NCBI GenBank assembly: GCA_030278955.1
Contig: JAOANR010000002.1
Span: 2,852,001 to 2,916,000 of the forward strand
Reading direction: 5' to 3'
From: Hygrophila difformis
Taxonomy: Eukaryota; Streptophyta; Magnoliopsida; Lamiales; Acanthaceae
Length of the DNA: 64,000 bases
Under the pieces are notes generated by a model. It was given only the letters and a program-made list of their open reading frames with translations. It did not search any database and was not told the DNA's origin. The position numbers and the translations under genes are program-made. Of this stretch, positions 12,340 through 25,700 are shown in pieces (positions within the stretch are counted from its first letter, which is position 1; each line of letters opens with the position of its first letter).

Positions 12340-14000
12340 AGAAAGGAAGATGAATCCCAGTCTATTCTGCTTTATTTCATTTCCGTTTTAGTAGTAGTAA
12401 TTTGCAAGGGATTCCTCCTTTTGTGTGTGCAGGTTCGTATCAACTGCACGAGAATCCCTTGCCCCGGATGTATTTATTTGCTTTCCCTAATTGGAACTCA
12501 GCTTTTGAGACCACTGAACAGATCTTTACTTGCTTTCCTTTTGAAAAAGATGTCTGTACAGTCCGAGATGAATAAGTGACTGTCAGACCAAAAATATGAT
12601 GTTGACATACTTAGTATGTCAGCAGTGCCTCTTTACTGCTTTAAATTAAATAACCAGCAAAGATATGCATAAACTTGCTCTAAATTCACATGTTGAATTT
12701 AGGCTTGTGATTAAATTTTCAAACTTTTAAATTGGGATAATATAATTGAAGACATGCATGAAATGAATTCCTAAGGTTTTGAGCTATAAAAATTTAATGA
12801 TGCGATCAGCTTATTGGGTAATAAATCTGCATGTTAGAGATTTCGATTGAATAAATTGTTAGAATTAAGCTTTGATTAAATTTGAGAATATTGTATGACA
12901 TGAATCAACCCAACCTTGTGAGATTTGAGCCATGAGTCACTTTTACTCATTCTTTTCTTTGATGTGTGAATCATTTTGATTAAAGGAAACTAGAACTTGC
13001 AATTGGGACCGATTCAAGACCATGCCATATTCCCGAAATCGAGCATATGATCGAGGCACCTAGAAAACCCAAATTTTTGGCCTTCTTTTGAAATCCAAAC
13101 CCAAAAATATTTTCCCTTTAGGATTAACCAATTTGAGCCTATAAGCCTAATTTTTCTTTGAAACCCTCTATATTTTCCTAGCCTTATAAAAAGACCAAGA
13201 AAATCAAACTCAAGTGTGCAGGAATGAATTCTATCAAAGGCACTAAATTTGTGATCATCAGAAAAAGTATTAATCGGTATTTCAATGAACCGATTCAAAA
13301 AAAAAAAAAAAAAAGAGAGGGAGAAAATGTTGAGCTTCATTCAACAACAATAAATTGCAAATGACAAAGCAAATTAGACATAGTCTAATGTCATGCAATA
13401 GGAAAGAAAATCAAAAAGAAAGAAACAATGATGATCATAAATTTTTAATAAAAATGCCAAGTTATGATAGATTAATTCTTGCCACTTCTTAGCCCAATAA
13501 TTTCTCTTTCCTACCTAATGCTACAACCGTATGCCCCATTATAACCCTTAAATAAGACCTCATGATCTCGATTTGAAGAAATGAGCCGGTGGCGAGTTGG
13601 TCTGATTGCAAGCTTATGGGATAATTTAATTAAATTTGATTTGGAGCGTTCATAATTAAACCCCAATTGAGAGTGAGTGATCTTTCCGATTCTCTTATAA
13701 GTGAGGCTCTGTTTCATTAAAATGTTCATGTCATCCTCTAATTCTCATCCCTAATCCTTGCATTTTTCAAACATGATATTCATGAAGGATTAATAATAAT
13801 GTTTGATTTGTAGGCCCGATATAGTGAGCAAGTATCATTTCATCAAACACTGCAATCAAGAGAATTTAATACTCGTAGTTTTTGATTGTCTTATCCCAAT
13901 CCAAAAAGGATGTGATTTATGAAGCCACGAAAATGAATTGAATATGTACAGTCCGTGTTCTCACAAACATTGACTCTGACTGCTCGGGGACGATCAGTAT
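12340..14000 (+). other. Non-coding region between F-box gene and 3' LTR
   Basis: AT-rich sequence with no convincing open frame. It includes an A-run near 13297-13313. Nothing resembling an env-like protein was found. Confidence 0.6.
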
Positions 14001-14012
14001 TAAATGTGAGGA
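14001..14012 (+). other. Polypurine-type tract before the 3' LTR
   Basis: TAAATGTGAGGA directly precedes TGTTGATAATGG, the proposed LTR start. It is not a perfect purine run, but its place next to the LTR and the matching ...GTTTCA far end support the boundary. The exact first base could be 14013 or 14016. Confidence 0.65.
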
Positions 14013-14372
14013 TGTTGATAATGGCCAGAAATGACCATTATTTTCAATCCATTTCCGTGTCTTAAACGGGCATTTGATCGCATTCCGGTCTTACATTAAG
14101 TAAGAAAGCAGTCGAATTGGACTGATTTATGCATAATTGTAAAAATATTGAGCTGGTATGAAAAAGGCATAAATATGTAATTTTATTACATAATTATGTT
14201 AGAAAAATCCAAAAACATGAGAAAAAGAAAAGAAAGGAAAAAGGAATGAAAAGATGGGCAAAAGAATAAAGGAAGCCCACAAAAATACAAAAAGATGGGA
14301 ATAAGATAGAAAAGCCCACAAAAAGAACATCTTCGGCCCATCTGGCCCACTCCAGCAGGCCAGGAACACCTT

Positions 14373-14602
14373 TGTCGCGGAAGCCCCTTTGTCGCGATGC
14401 ATGGTTCCGCGACAAAGAAGGGTTCCGCGACCAAGCAGCTCAGATGAAGAGGAGACCAGCCATGACCTTTGTCGCGATGGCATGCTCCGCGACAAAGGCA
14501 TGACTCCGCGACCAAGACACCCAATTAGAGACACAAGACCCAGTCGAGAAGCCTTGCCACATGCAGTGTGTTCCGCGACCAACTTGATGCTCCGAGACAA
14601 AG
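14373..14602. repeat. Hairpin cluster in the U3 of the 3' LTR
   Basis: Two units have outer arms TTTGTCGCG and CGCGACAAA with different interiors, near 14389-14418 and 14468-14499. Further half-sites occur (TTCCGCGACC, CTCCGCGACC). The cluster ends about 70 bases before the TATA box, as the other two clusters end shortly before theirs. Confidence 0.85.
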
Positions 14603-14672
14603 CTGTGATGTGTGTGATGTCTTAAGACACAATGGGCTAGAATCAAGGCCCATGGGCTTAGGGTTACACTTC

Positions 14673-14680
14673 TATAAATA
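14673..14680 (+). promoter_or_regulatory. TATA box of the LTR promoter
   Basis: TATAAATA in the context TTCTATAAATATGAGG is the best core promoter candidate in the LTR. Transcription would start near 14705. Confidence 0.65.
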
Positions 14681-15324
14681 TGAGGTGTCCCCCATGAGCT
14701 AAGGGTTGGTTGGAATTTTTGTAGAGCTCTCTTGAAGACAAGCTTAGGAGTTCTCCCTTAGGTAGTGTAGTTTAGGTTTATTTTCATGTATTATTTAATT
14801 TTTGCTCTTAGATTAGTTTAGTTTAGTGTTTTTACTGTTCACAGTTAACTAGATAGCCACTTTTACACCATGTTTTGGTTTCTAAACTCTTATTTTTAGG
14901 GTTTGTAATACCCAAATCATGGGTATTAACAACACCCCTTCAATAATATGGGAAAACATTCATCATTTATGTCCCAAATCATGAAATGGGTCTCACACCC
15001 CATGGATTTATGCTTTCTTTTTCATTTTGGGGTCTCTTGACCCCCATTATGCTATTTTTATGTTTACTGTTAAGCATTTTATGGATAATGTTGTGTGTAT
15101 GTGTGATCGAACCCTAGATTAGGACTCTTGCTTTATTTTAATAGTCTGCCCAGCTTTGTTTATTTTTGTTGAAGCATGTTCTTCCTTATTTTGAATGTTT
15201 ATTGCTTGTTTTTAGCCTAGAATAGCTTTTTGATCTGAAATAGGGTGAGATCACGCTGTTTGCATGCCACTGTTCATTTCTGCTTTTTCTGACTTTTGTC
15301 CTGAACCACCTTGGGCGCCAACCG

Positions 15325-15872
15325 CCTTTTGTCGCGGAACCACGTTCCGCGACAAAATGGTTGCTCCGCGACCAAGGTGTTTCAAGACACTTGTCTCCAT
15401 AATTTAAAACCCTTTGTCGCGGAACACCTTGTCGCGGAGCCACGTTCCGCGACAAAACTTTCCATGCATAGCGACAAAGGAGCCAAACTCTTGCATTTTG
15501 TCTGCATGGCTTTTTGTTGCGGAATCATCTTGTCGCGGAACCACGTTCCGCGACAAAATCTCATTCTGAGACAGAAAAATTATGCCATGTTCCTTATTCT
15601 TTGAACACTTTGTCGCGGAATCACCTTGTCGCGGAGCCACGTTCCGCGACAAAATTTCCATGCATAGCGACAAAGGTTCAAATGCCTTAGGAATTTTCTA
15701 AAAACTCTTTGTCGCGAAACAATCTTGTCGCAGAACCACGTTCCGCGACAAAATCTTGCTTAGCGACAAAGAGGCATTATGCTGCCAAAAATTCTAAAAA
15801 CTTGTCGGGATACCCATGTCGCGGACCTCGGACCGCGACAAAATTTATGGCATCGCGACAAAGATTCACTTC
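15325..15872. repeat. Hairpin cluster, second copy within the 3' LTR
   Basis: This is the counterpart of 14-561. It is almost identical except for a C to T change in one half-site (TTTGTTGCGG near 15516). It lies downstream of the LTR TATA box, so it would be transcribed into RNA. Confidence 0.88.
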
Positions 15873-18500
15873 TCTCTATTTAATCTCAAACAACCTTCAT
15901 TCTCTTCCTACATTATATTGCAACACTCACATCATAACCCCACGGGTTAAGGTGTAACATTCTGGAATTGCAATATAGGGTGTTATGCTGCCCAAATTTT
16001 GATTCTCCATTTGCATCACTTAACTGATTGAACCCTTGACTCATTAATGATTAAAGATTGAGATTAGCAATAATCAAACTTCAATAATCATCATGATTAA
16101 ACAACCTTTGTTCAATTGCCAATAAAATACTCCTCTATAAACAAAATCTTGATGACTTAAACAGATAATCCGGACTGTAATTAATTATGGTAGGAAGGAT
16201 TATTTAAGACCGTCAATTGTGGACCCAATCCACAACCTTGCATGAGAAACCAATGTCTCTCATACAAGGAATCTTCTTTTATTTCTTATTGATTTTGTCT
16301 TTGTGTGTTGTGTGGAACCATTAGTAAAGAATACATCAGACTAATGTTGGCGGGTATTCCCTCATGGATCACTAGCTCGTATTCTGGGTATTAATTACTA
16401 ATTGTTATTTTGCATGGTCTGGATGACTGTCAGTGGAAGCCTTGGCGGTTTGCCCATCCGGAGCTATAATAGCTGCTCGGCTGACTCCCATCTAGATACA
16501 GTTTTATTTTTCTTATCTTAATCTCCAAACCCAAATTCCAATCTGTAATGGGAGTCAGCTGGCATCAGTCAAATGCCAATTGACGATCATTATAGAAGGG
16601 AAGCATGTAGGTTTTTATCCGAATTCACAGACAGTGGAGACCCAACTGGTATTGACACTGCCATTACAGGGTCTAAGCTGTCTAAATTCGCTCCATCCGA
16701 GTAATTGGGAAATTGGACAGTAGATGTTTACAGTCCACCTAATTATTCTGCCATTACTTTGGTCTCTTGACTATTTCGCATCTGTGTTTCACCTTCTGTC
16801 TAGACCCGCATCTATATTTTGGGTCAATTAATTTTACACTTCCCTATATCTTTATGCATGATAATATTATGTACTACTGTGGTCTGTAATTATTTTGGGA
16901 TCCTTCCCTTGGACAATAGAAGTCTAGATCTTAAATAGATATTGCTTAATAAATTTCCAACAAAAACCTCCTTATAAAATCCGGATCTAAGTAAGGGATA
17001 AATTCATCAGTTATGACTAATTCATATTCTGTCAAGGGTTGTATTTTGGGAAATTAGAAACAGATTCAGCGATTAGGTCTCGCCTAGACTGAAAGGGTTT
17101 GTGTTTTAACTGAGAGTCTAGTACCTGATAGGGAATGATTTTCAAATCCATTATTTTCCAAAATTGCTGGTTGCTGGAAATCTAAGATTGAATACTACAC
17201 CGAGATGGGGTCCACTTGGACTCAAATACAGTGTAGTAAATAATCTCAGAGGAACATCACCCAGGCCTTGGTTATTTTCTAAGATAGGGTTGAGTTTTCT
17301 TTCAACTGTTATCCTCTTCTGCCAAAGCCTATTTTTGAGTCCTGAGTGAGTGCATCCGGAACGAACTAAATCATTAGCTCGTTTCATTAGTTTGTATCTC
17401 ATAATCACCCGGAAGGAAGTGAACACACTAGTGGTTCACCCAGAGCCGGGAATTCTTGATCCATACTCCTTCATCCTGATGGGGAGCTGTCTTTTACTAC
17501 CAGGGTCAGATTTTCAAACCCCCGAGTGATAGGCTTTAAATGCTTTCTTTACTGCTTTCTTTTAACCGCTTTCATTAGAGGTCACTCGGTTGGATTGAGA
17601 GTTGTGTAACTGCTACTAGAATTGACAGTTAAGGGATAGTTCAGAACTTAATTCGAATCTTTGGGTGTGACATGGGAGAATGATAGTAGTGCTTGACATT
17701 TCAATAAATGATATGTCGGGTGTTGCTTTTCCACCACAGATGAAGTAACACACCCAGGCCAGGGCAGTTACAAATCTGTGGTATCTTAGAATTTGCGGTC
17801 TTAAGAACATGTAAACTCATATTGTAAGTACCTGTCTGTTAAAGGGAAAGCATTATTGAGAGCATGAGAATTAGCTATCTGATAGAATTATCCCAAACAA
17901 AGATCTGTGTATAAAAATGGAAGTTTATTACTGCTATATCTCACTCTTGTCCAATTTTCATTCTTTTCTTTCTGTCCCTTCTGTCTACATTGTGATTCAG
18001 CTTCACGGTTGGCACAATGTAAATTTTCCTGCTTTCATAGATAATGTTTATCGCATTCTTAGAATAATTTTTACCCGCTTTCTAGAATAGATTTCTTCGC
18101 TTTGTAGAGTAGCTTTAATCGCTTTTATAACCTAGTTTAAATTCATGCCAGTAGTTATTAATCACCTTTCAAACCTATTGAGCAATACGAATGGAAAATC
18201 TAGTAAAACAACGTGGGCCCTGCTTCTATCGCACATCCTCCAGTGAACGATCCGGTCTTACTATAAATTACTGCAATTTTTGACACCGTGCGCTTTCGGG
18301 CCACAGTTTCTTAAACACGAGCAATAAAACATGACTACTTATAAATATATCCCTAATCACAACTCCGCCATCATAAATTGGTTTCATTAAATAAAACCTA
18401 AACCAGGATCATGATTTTTCGGAAAATACTCATGTAGTGGGAATCAGTCAAAAAGTTTCATGGCAGGAAATCTTATGGCAAGAATTGATGAGAAGTATCA

Positions 18501-18518
18501 TGGCATATTTGCCGGGGA
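18501..18518 (+). other. Relic primer-binding site inside the 3' LTR
   Basis: TGGCATATTTGCCGGGGA is the 3' LTR counterpart of 3190-3207. Its last eight bases match the functional primer site exactly. Confidence 0.7.
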
Positions 18519-18763
18519 CCCTCAGTGTGACAGGCTGAAGGTCAACCTATCCCGGCTATGCCATGAGATTTGTCAACATTTCATGACAGAGAGGACCATA
18601 TCGCCATTTGAAACCACAGCACCACACTTGAGTAATAAAAAGACTAATAATCTCGATATATCCCTAACCCCTTTCCCGAGAATCATAACTCTTTTCTTTT
18701 AATAAATTCTAACCTGGTATATTTTAGAAAACGCTCGTGTGGACGAAATTGTCAAAAGTTTCA

Positions 18764-21700
18764 GCAACACAACCTGCCGGATTCATAACGGCGGACGTCA
18801 CTATTGGATCCAAGACCATCAAGGTGGCCTTCTTTGTGGTGAAATCTAAGACGTCTTACTCAGCATTGCTTGGGCGCGACTGGATTCACATGGCGCAGTG
18901 TGTGCCATCCACCCTCCACCAACAGTTGTTAATTTGGGATGGTGACCAGATAGAATTGGTGGAGGCAGATCCTCAACCCTTTGCAGGACCGGACGCCAAC
19001 AATGATGAGGCGATCTTCTACTTAGAAGACATCCAACCTGCATCAGCTTTAATTGATATGAACATGGATCTGGAATCCATTGACTTTACAACAAGCTGCT
19101 TCAGGTTACGTTCTGCAGATAGCCGACATGAAGCATCATGCTCTGCATGACGAACAGCTACGACATTTATAAAGACTTGTTGCAGCGGCTCGCCAACACT
19201 GAAATAATGATGGGTGCCGAAATCAAGTCCAAAAACCCAAATGACATTCGGCCATTTGAGTGGCCATCTCCTATAAAGCGGACGTTGCCTAGTCCGGAAG
19301 CCAATGAACCACTTGTAGACATCAACCTTGGGACGGATATAGAGCCAAAGCTGACCAAGATAAGTGCATCATTGCCTAAGGAGGAGCGACGCCAGCTAGT
19401 GGAGTTGATTCATAAGTATAAAGATTGTTTTGCGTGGCAGTATACAGACATGCCAGGACTATCAAGGGAGCTAGTAGAACACAAGTTGCCAACTCATCCA
19501 GAGTTCAGACCTCATAAGCAGCCGCCAAGACGGTTCGACCCAGACACCATCCCAAAAATAAAGGCCAAAATTGAGAAGCTTCTTAAAGCAGGTTACATTA
19601 GAACTTGTCGTTATGTAGAATGGCTTGCAAATATTGTACCTGTTGTAAAGAAGAATGGTAAACTGAGAGTCTGTATAGACTTTAGGAACTTAAACTTGGC
19701 AACGCCGAAGGATGAATATGTAATGCCTATGGCCGATATGCTTGTTGATGCGGCCGCCGGCCACAAGTTTTTATCTTTAATGGATGGTTATTCTGGATAC
19801 AACCAAATCTTCATTTCTGAAAATGATGTACATAAAACAGCTTTTCGTTGCCCAGGGCCAGTTGGCATTTTTGAATGGGTAGTCATGCCCTTTGGATTAA
19901 AAAACGCGGGGGCAACATATCAAAGGGCCATGAACATGATTTTTCATGATTTAATCGGTCACACACTTGAAGTGTACATTGATGACATAGTGGTAAAATC
20001 ATGCGAATTTGGCCAACACTTGGCTCACCTGGAAGGTGCCTTCATCTGAATGAGGTAGCATGGATTGAAAATTAATCCAGCTAAGTGTGCCTTTGGAGTG
20101 GCAGCAGGGAACTTCTTAGGTTTCCTGGTGCATGAGAGGGGCATTGAGGTAGACCAGAACAAAGCTAAGGCCATCCTGGAGGTTCGTGCACCAACCAATC
20201 TCAAAGAACTGCAGTCATTGATGGGCAAAATCAATTTCCTAAGTAGATTCATTGCCAATGCTGCCGGCAAGATGAAAGCGTTCACTACCTTACTTAAAGG
20301 AAGAAAGAACGAGAAGTTCGTATGGACGACTGAGCATCAAGCAGCCTTCGAAGAAATAAAAAGAGCATTGGTCAATCCTCCAGTATTAGTATCGCCAAGA
20401 CCTGGAATACCTTTGAAACTATATGTATCGGCCGCCGAGGAATCTATCGGGTGCTTGCTTGCACAGGACGATGAAGGCGGCAAGGAGAGGGCTGTCTATT
20501 ACCTTAGCAAGACTCTACAAGGGCCAGAGGTAAGATATACTGCATTAGAAAAGTTGTGCTACGCCCTAGTATACTCCTGCAACAAGTTAGAACACTACAT
20601 GCTGCCAACAACAGTTCATGTAGTGGCTCCCTTTGACTTGGTGAAGACCCTTTTGCACAAACCAGCATTAAAGGGTAGACAAGCTAAGTGGGCTATGAAG
20701 ATCAGTGCATTTACCCTTGTACACGTTCCTCAAAAGGCAGTCAAGGGACAAGCTTTAGCTGATTTCTTAGCTCAACACCCTTCGTTGGTTCTGTCAGAAG
20801 ATCCCAGAGAAGCTTCCTTTATAGGATTCGAACCTTGGGAGCTAACCTTTGATGGGTCTTGTGCAAGCAGCGGCTCGGGGGCCGGCATTACGATTACTAG
20901 TCCTCATGGAGAACATTGGAAGCTTGCTAGAGAGTTAGATCCTGGCACCACCAACAATCAGGCGGAATACGAAGCTCTAATATTTGGCCTCGAGACAGCA
21001 TTGCTGAAGGGTGCGAAATCCATTACAATTTTTGGAGATTCCCAAGTCATCCTAAAACAGTTAACGGTGGAATACGAATGCAAGAGTCCTAGATTGATTA
21101 AGTGTTATGAGGTAACACTAGAGCTACTGGGCAAGTTTTCAGACGCCACCATCACACATGTGCCCAGGAGTCAAAATCAAGAGGCTAACGAGGTCGCTCA
21201 ACTTGCTTCGGGCTGACTGGTCGCCCTAGGGGGGGCACCACGCATTGCCACCATCACAAGTGAGCCTGAGGACCAACAAGAAATCCAACCTCTAAGTCTG
21301 AATGAGGATTGGAGGACCGAGATCAAACGATATCTTGAAAACCCATCATCTGGAGGAGATAGTTCTCTAAAGGTTAAAGCTTTAAGGTACACACTAATTG
21401 ATGGCGAATTATTCCGAAGGGCGGTCGATGAATTACTACTCAAATGCATAGGAACCGAAGATGCAAAGTTGGTGATGGGAGAAGTCCATGAGGGAATTTG
21501 CGGCTCTCATCGGGCGGGGCCTAGCATGAGATGGAGTATTCATCGCCACGGATATTTCTGGCCAACTATCATGGAAGACTGCATTCTCTACGCTCGGGGT
21601 TGTGAAGCTTTCCAGAAACATGGACCAATTCAAAGAGTACCGGCGGAAGAATTACACACAGTCATCAAGCCTTGGCCATTCCGTGGCTGGGGGATGGACA

Positions 21701-22564
21701 TCATTGGAAAAATTCATCCACCGTCATCCAAAAACCATGCATTCATACTAGTGGCCACTGATTACTTCACCAAATGGGTAGAAGCATGGCCAATGAGGAA
21801 GATCGACCAAAGCGATGTAATTAGGTTCGTGACTGAGCTCATGTATCGATTTGGGATTCCCCAAACAATCACGGCGGATCAAGGGACCGTGTTCACTGGC
21901 GAGAGGTTCTTAGCGTTCGCTAAACAATTCGGAATTCGTATATATCACTCCACTCCATACTACCCTCAAGCAAAACGGACAAGTTGAAGCCACCAATAAA
22001 ATCTTGATAAGTATGATCAAGAAGGCAGTAGGGGATAAGCCAAGGAAGTGGCATGAGGCTCTTACAGATGTACTATGGGCTTACAGAAACTCTAAGTCTA
22101 CAGCCACCGGCTTCACACCATACTATCTGACATATGGTCATGACGCCGTCCTACCTTTGGAAATCACAGTCCCCTCTCTCAGAGTGGCCCAGCAGCATCA
22201 GTTAGACTTAACTAAGTATGAAGAGGCCATGTTGCAAGAATTGGAGACAGCAGACGGCGACAAGCTGACCGCTCTAGAAAATATCCGTCGCCAAAAGATG
22301 AAAATGGCGAGATATTACGACAAGAGGGTTCGAGGCAAAACCTTTAATGAGGGAGACCTAGTATGGAAGGTGATTCTACTCTCGGGGATGCGTGACAATG
22401 AAACAGGCAAATGGTCTCCAAATTGGGAAGGACCATTCATTGTTACGCAAAGACTACTTAATGGTGCATACAAACTGATGGACATCGATGGTCAAGAACA
22501 CAAACAGAGTATAAATGTAAAATACCTCAAAGTGTTTTATCTATCAGTGTGGGAATCTGAATAA
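18764..22564 (+). pseudogene. pol: Broken Tat-lineage pol (protease, RT, two RNase H, integrase)
   Basis: The protease part has LLGRDWIHMAQ. RT has [11 protein letters not shown] and YIDDIVV (about 19974). RNase H 1 has YVSAAEES. The second RNase H begins near 20843 with FDGSCASSGSG and TNNQAEYEAL. Integrase has DYFTKWVEAW, ITADQGT and a C-terminal KWSPNWEGPF. Disruptions are a frame change near 19130; two stops close together at 20047-20058 just after RT; a stop TGA near 21213 in the linker to integrase; and one extra A in an AAAA run near 21975 that shifts the frame at the integrase catalytic Glu region. Most of the stops can be explained as C to T changes. The enzyme set is inactive as it stands. 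Confidence 0.92.
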
Positions 22565-22708
22565 GAAACGCAAGTGCATCAAAAGTGGCCAAGTCACAAG
22601 CTCGGCCAAAAAAGTAACAGTAATATCCCAAAGTAAAGGCAAAAGATGCCCACCACAAGGCCGATGGTCTGACCCAAAAGTGTACTGAAAACAAGACAGT
22701 GCAAAAAA

Positions 22709-25700
22709 CTAAGGAGGAGGCTGCCTCACATCACCCAGTATACGCCGACGCATAAGGGCCCACTGATCACGAGTGCGCTCGAACATGTCCGTCAGACGAA
22801 GAAGTCCGGCCGCCGAAGCACGAGCGCAAACTGACAACCGAAGCCGACGAGTCCGAACTCCCGATAACTCAGCCGATAAATCACGCTCATCTGCGGCTAA
22901 ATGACCATAGGAAGTCTCTAACTCAGCAGCTCGGGAAGAAATATCAGCCAAGACAGGCTCTAAGGTAGCAAGCTCCTCATTAGCCTCCTGAAGGGTGCGC
23001 CTCCTCTCAAGAATGAAACGCTCTGCCTCCTCAATATCACGCTCTGCTCGCGTAGCAACGTCCCTAAGATGCGATCTGCGACTCTCTAACTCCGCGATCA
23101 GTAGACAATTGCTCGCGCTGAGGATGGATAGCCTCTATCTGAAAACAAACCTCACGGTATCGTGCCTCGAGGTCATCAAGCAGCGTCAGATCATGAGCAG
23201 ACTGATCTGCAGAGCTACTGAAAGCGGGGATAAGAAACAGCTAAATCAGCAATGCGCTCTGAAAAGCTAAGAAAGTCAGCATCCTCGGTAAAGGCGGAAA
23301 CTGCGCTGACGTCGTCTAGCAGGCGATCAAGACTAGAGAACACCTCGGTGGAGAGTCGATCGACATGAGTGGATAGAAGGCGGTCAAACGCCTCGCATGA
23401 TGAAACGACAACCCGGTCAGCAGGTGTAGGCACCGAAGGACCTGATAAAGAGGTCGCTGTGACTGAGGCACGAATCATGGGTACCTGAAGACAGCTTCAC
23501 ATGAGTATATGCCAAGAAAATCTTATAACCACGAAAGCTGAAATGAGCCATACCGGAAGAGGCGGCGCGACCGAATCAGCTGAAGTAATAGGAGCAGCAG
23601 TAGTAGGATGGTCTGCCTGGTCCATGGGAAGCTAGAAAGGGAGATCCTTAAAACATGTCCTCGGAAAAGAAAAACAGAAACGACATAATCAATAAAAAAT
23701 ACCTGAGGGATCACCGAAGGACCAGCCTGAGTAGTCATAGAAACGCGGTCGGTAGCCTGAATAGTATCCGCATGGACCTGGAAGGCAGCTATCCTTAGAA
23801 CACCTTGTTTAAACAAAATAAGGAAAAGTGACGGTGCAAATAAAAGGTACCTGAGAGACCAACTCGTGGTCGGATAAGCCAATTGCGTCGTCAGTTCTGG
23901 AAGAATGCGGACCCACCTAAAATCAAGAGGAAGGTTATTTCAATGCTAGAAGTAATGCAGAGTAAAAGACTTAAAGTGAAAAAGCATACCTGATCGACAG
24001 CAATAATCGAGGGATCATCAAGGCCAGTCAGCATGGCATCAGTTTGATACCTGGGATCGTCGTGGCCATGAAGGATGATATAATCAGCACGGGCTAACAT
24101 TTCATCCGTGGATGGCGAATGGTCATCAGAAGGTCTACCAAAGGAGGCTGAGTATCGAGGGTCGGCGGCCACAAGAACATCAGCGGTGGAGTCATCTGCC
24201 TGACCGTGATCATCATCGCAATGGGGATCTACCAACTCATCCTTATCAAAGCCAACATCACCCGCATGATCCTCCTCCTCATCAGAGCGTGATCCATCAT
24301 CACTCGAGCCCGCCTCCGCCTCATCAGAACTGGATCCTTCCTCATCGTCGGCTGGAATATCCTCATCACTTGATTCATCGTCAACTGCAGACAAGGAAAT
24401 AGCATTAAAAGACTGAGGCAATGTATAAAGAATCATATTGATTGTTAGAAATTCGACATACCTCTTCGGCGCTTACGAGACGAAGAAGTGGCAACAGACT
24501 TAGCTTTTCGGGTAACTCCGCGAGATATAGAAGTACGAGTCGACACGGCACCACGAGTACGGGAACGCTGCGGACCACCGAAACGAGACGTAATCACCTC
24601 ATGTGACGGCAAAATGGAGGTAATATATGGCGTCCACCACGCCATAAAACCGGCAGCAAGTGACCCCGTCGAAGTAAAAGGCAAGTAGCTGGAATACGTC
24701 AAACGTGATGAAAAAGCCACCACAGCCCTAATACCCGCCTCTGCCAGGCTATCACGTCGAGCGAGATGAACCGGCCACTTCACTCTGTGAGGAAGTCCAA
24801 GATGGCAGCCGAACTGGCGAGCAAGCAACTGGGGACAATACGGCTCAGCGGTGAATCGATTGGAAGGATCATTCCTTCGCAACGCACTCAAAAGCATGTG
24901 GGGCTTCATGCTGATATTCCAAGTAGCCTCCCCATGAATACGGCCTGGATTATCCGGCTCGCAAACGAGAACGGAAAGCAACCATCCTATGGGTGCATAT
25001 ACATACAGGTCGTGATAAGTCGGCCGATGATGATAGAACCAGCGGATAATTTCCAGACTATCCCGTCTCAAAAGGCCCCTCTGACTAATCCTCACAGAAT
25101 CAGCGGCCAACCACCTGCCCAACGGAAAACCCTCCGAAACATCCTGCGGACCAGGACGAAAGACACCGGAAAATAGCTGAGGAAAATACAACTGAATCCA
25201 TAGCTGTAGAAACCAGAAAGGTACGGAAGCCTTAGTAGTAGGATCTCGCCCCTCAGCCAACATGTCAGAGACCTTGGCCATACCACTAAATAGGGAACCA
25301 AGGAAATAAGAACCTGTAGCCCGGGAAGAAGGACTCATGATAGCCAGGACGAAGGGCAAGGCAGTGCTTAAAACAGTGCGAGCACCAGTACAAACGATGA
25401 ATCGACTGAACCACAGTAAAAGAAATGCAACATGCTCATCCCGCGTGGATGGAGAAGCCCCGGTCGTCATGTTGTTCTCAATATAGGTCGCATATCGTCT
25501 AGCCTCTTTGCCCGAAGGACAAATGGCTGCACCAAGTACAGGATCATCAACGCCCGATTGTGTCAGCTCAGCTCCATCCACGCGAAGTCCCGTGATCATC
25601 ACGACGTCAAGGAGAGTAGGACCAATGAAGCCACAAGGAAGCTGAAAGGCATTAACCGTGGAGTTCCAAAACCCCATGAGATAATATATCAAGCGATGAT

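Larger units (their letters stand above)
1..18763 (+). mobile_element. Athila-lineage Ty3/gypsy LTR retrotransposon (5' end outside window)
   Basis: The order 5' LTR, tRNA-Asp primer site, gag-pol, extra gene, purine-rich tract, 3' LTR is visible. The two LTR copies match at a constant offset of 15311 bases with no net indel over 3452 bases. I counted about 14 substitutions by eye, roughly 0.4 percent, so the insertion is recent. The lineage call rests on the single-frame gag-pol with an Athila-like RT (FMDDF), the D-L-G-S-S protease motif, the CX2CX3HX4C gag knuckle and the tRNA-Asp primer site. The element has landed in the protease region of a Tat-lineage element, whose coding resumes at 18764. 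The left target duplication cannot be checked because the 5' end is outside the window. Confidence 0.93.
14013..18763 (+). repeat. 3' LTR of the Athila element (4.75 kb)
   Basis: The LTR starts TGTTGATA and ends GTTTCA. The part from 15312 to 18763 duplicates window positions 1-3452. The region 14013-14670 looks like U3, with a hairpin cluster and a TATA box. Everything after about 14705 would be R and a very long U5. No protein-coding gene is recognisable inside it. Confidence 0.9.
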
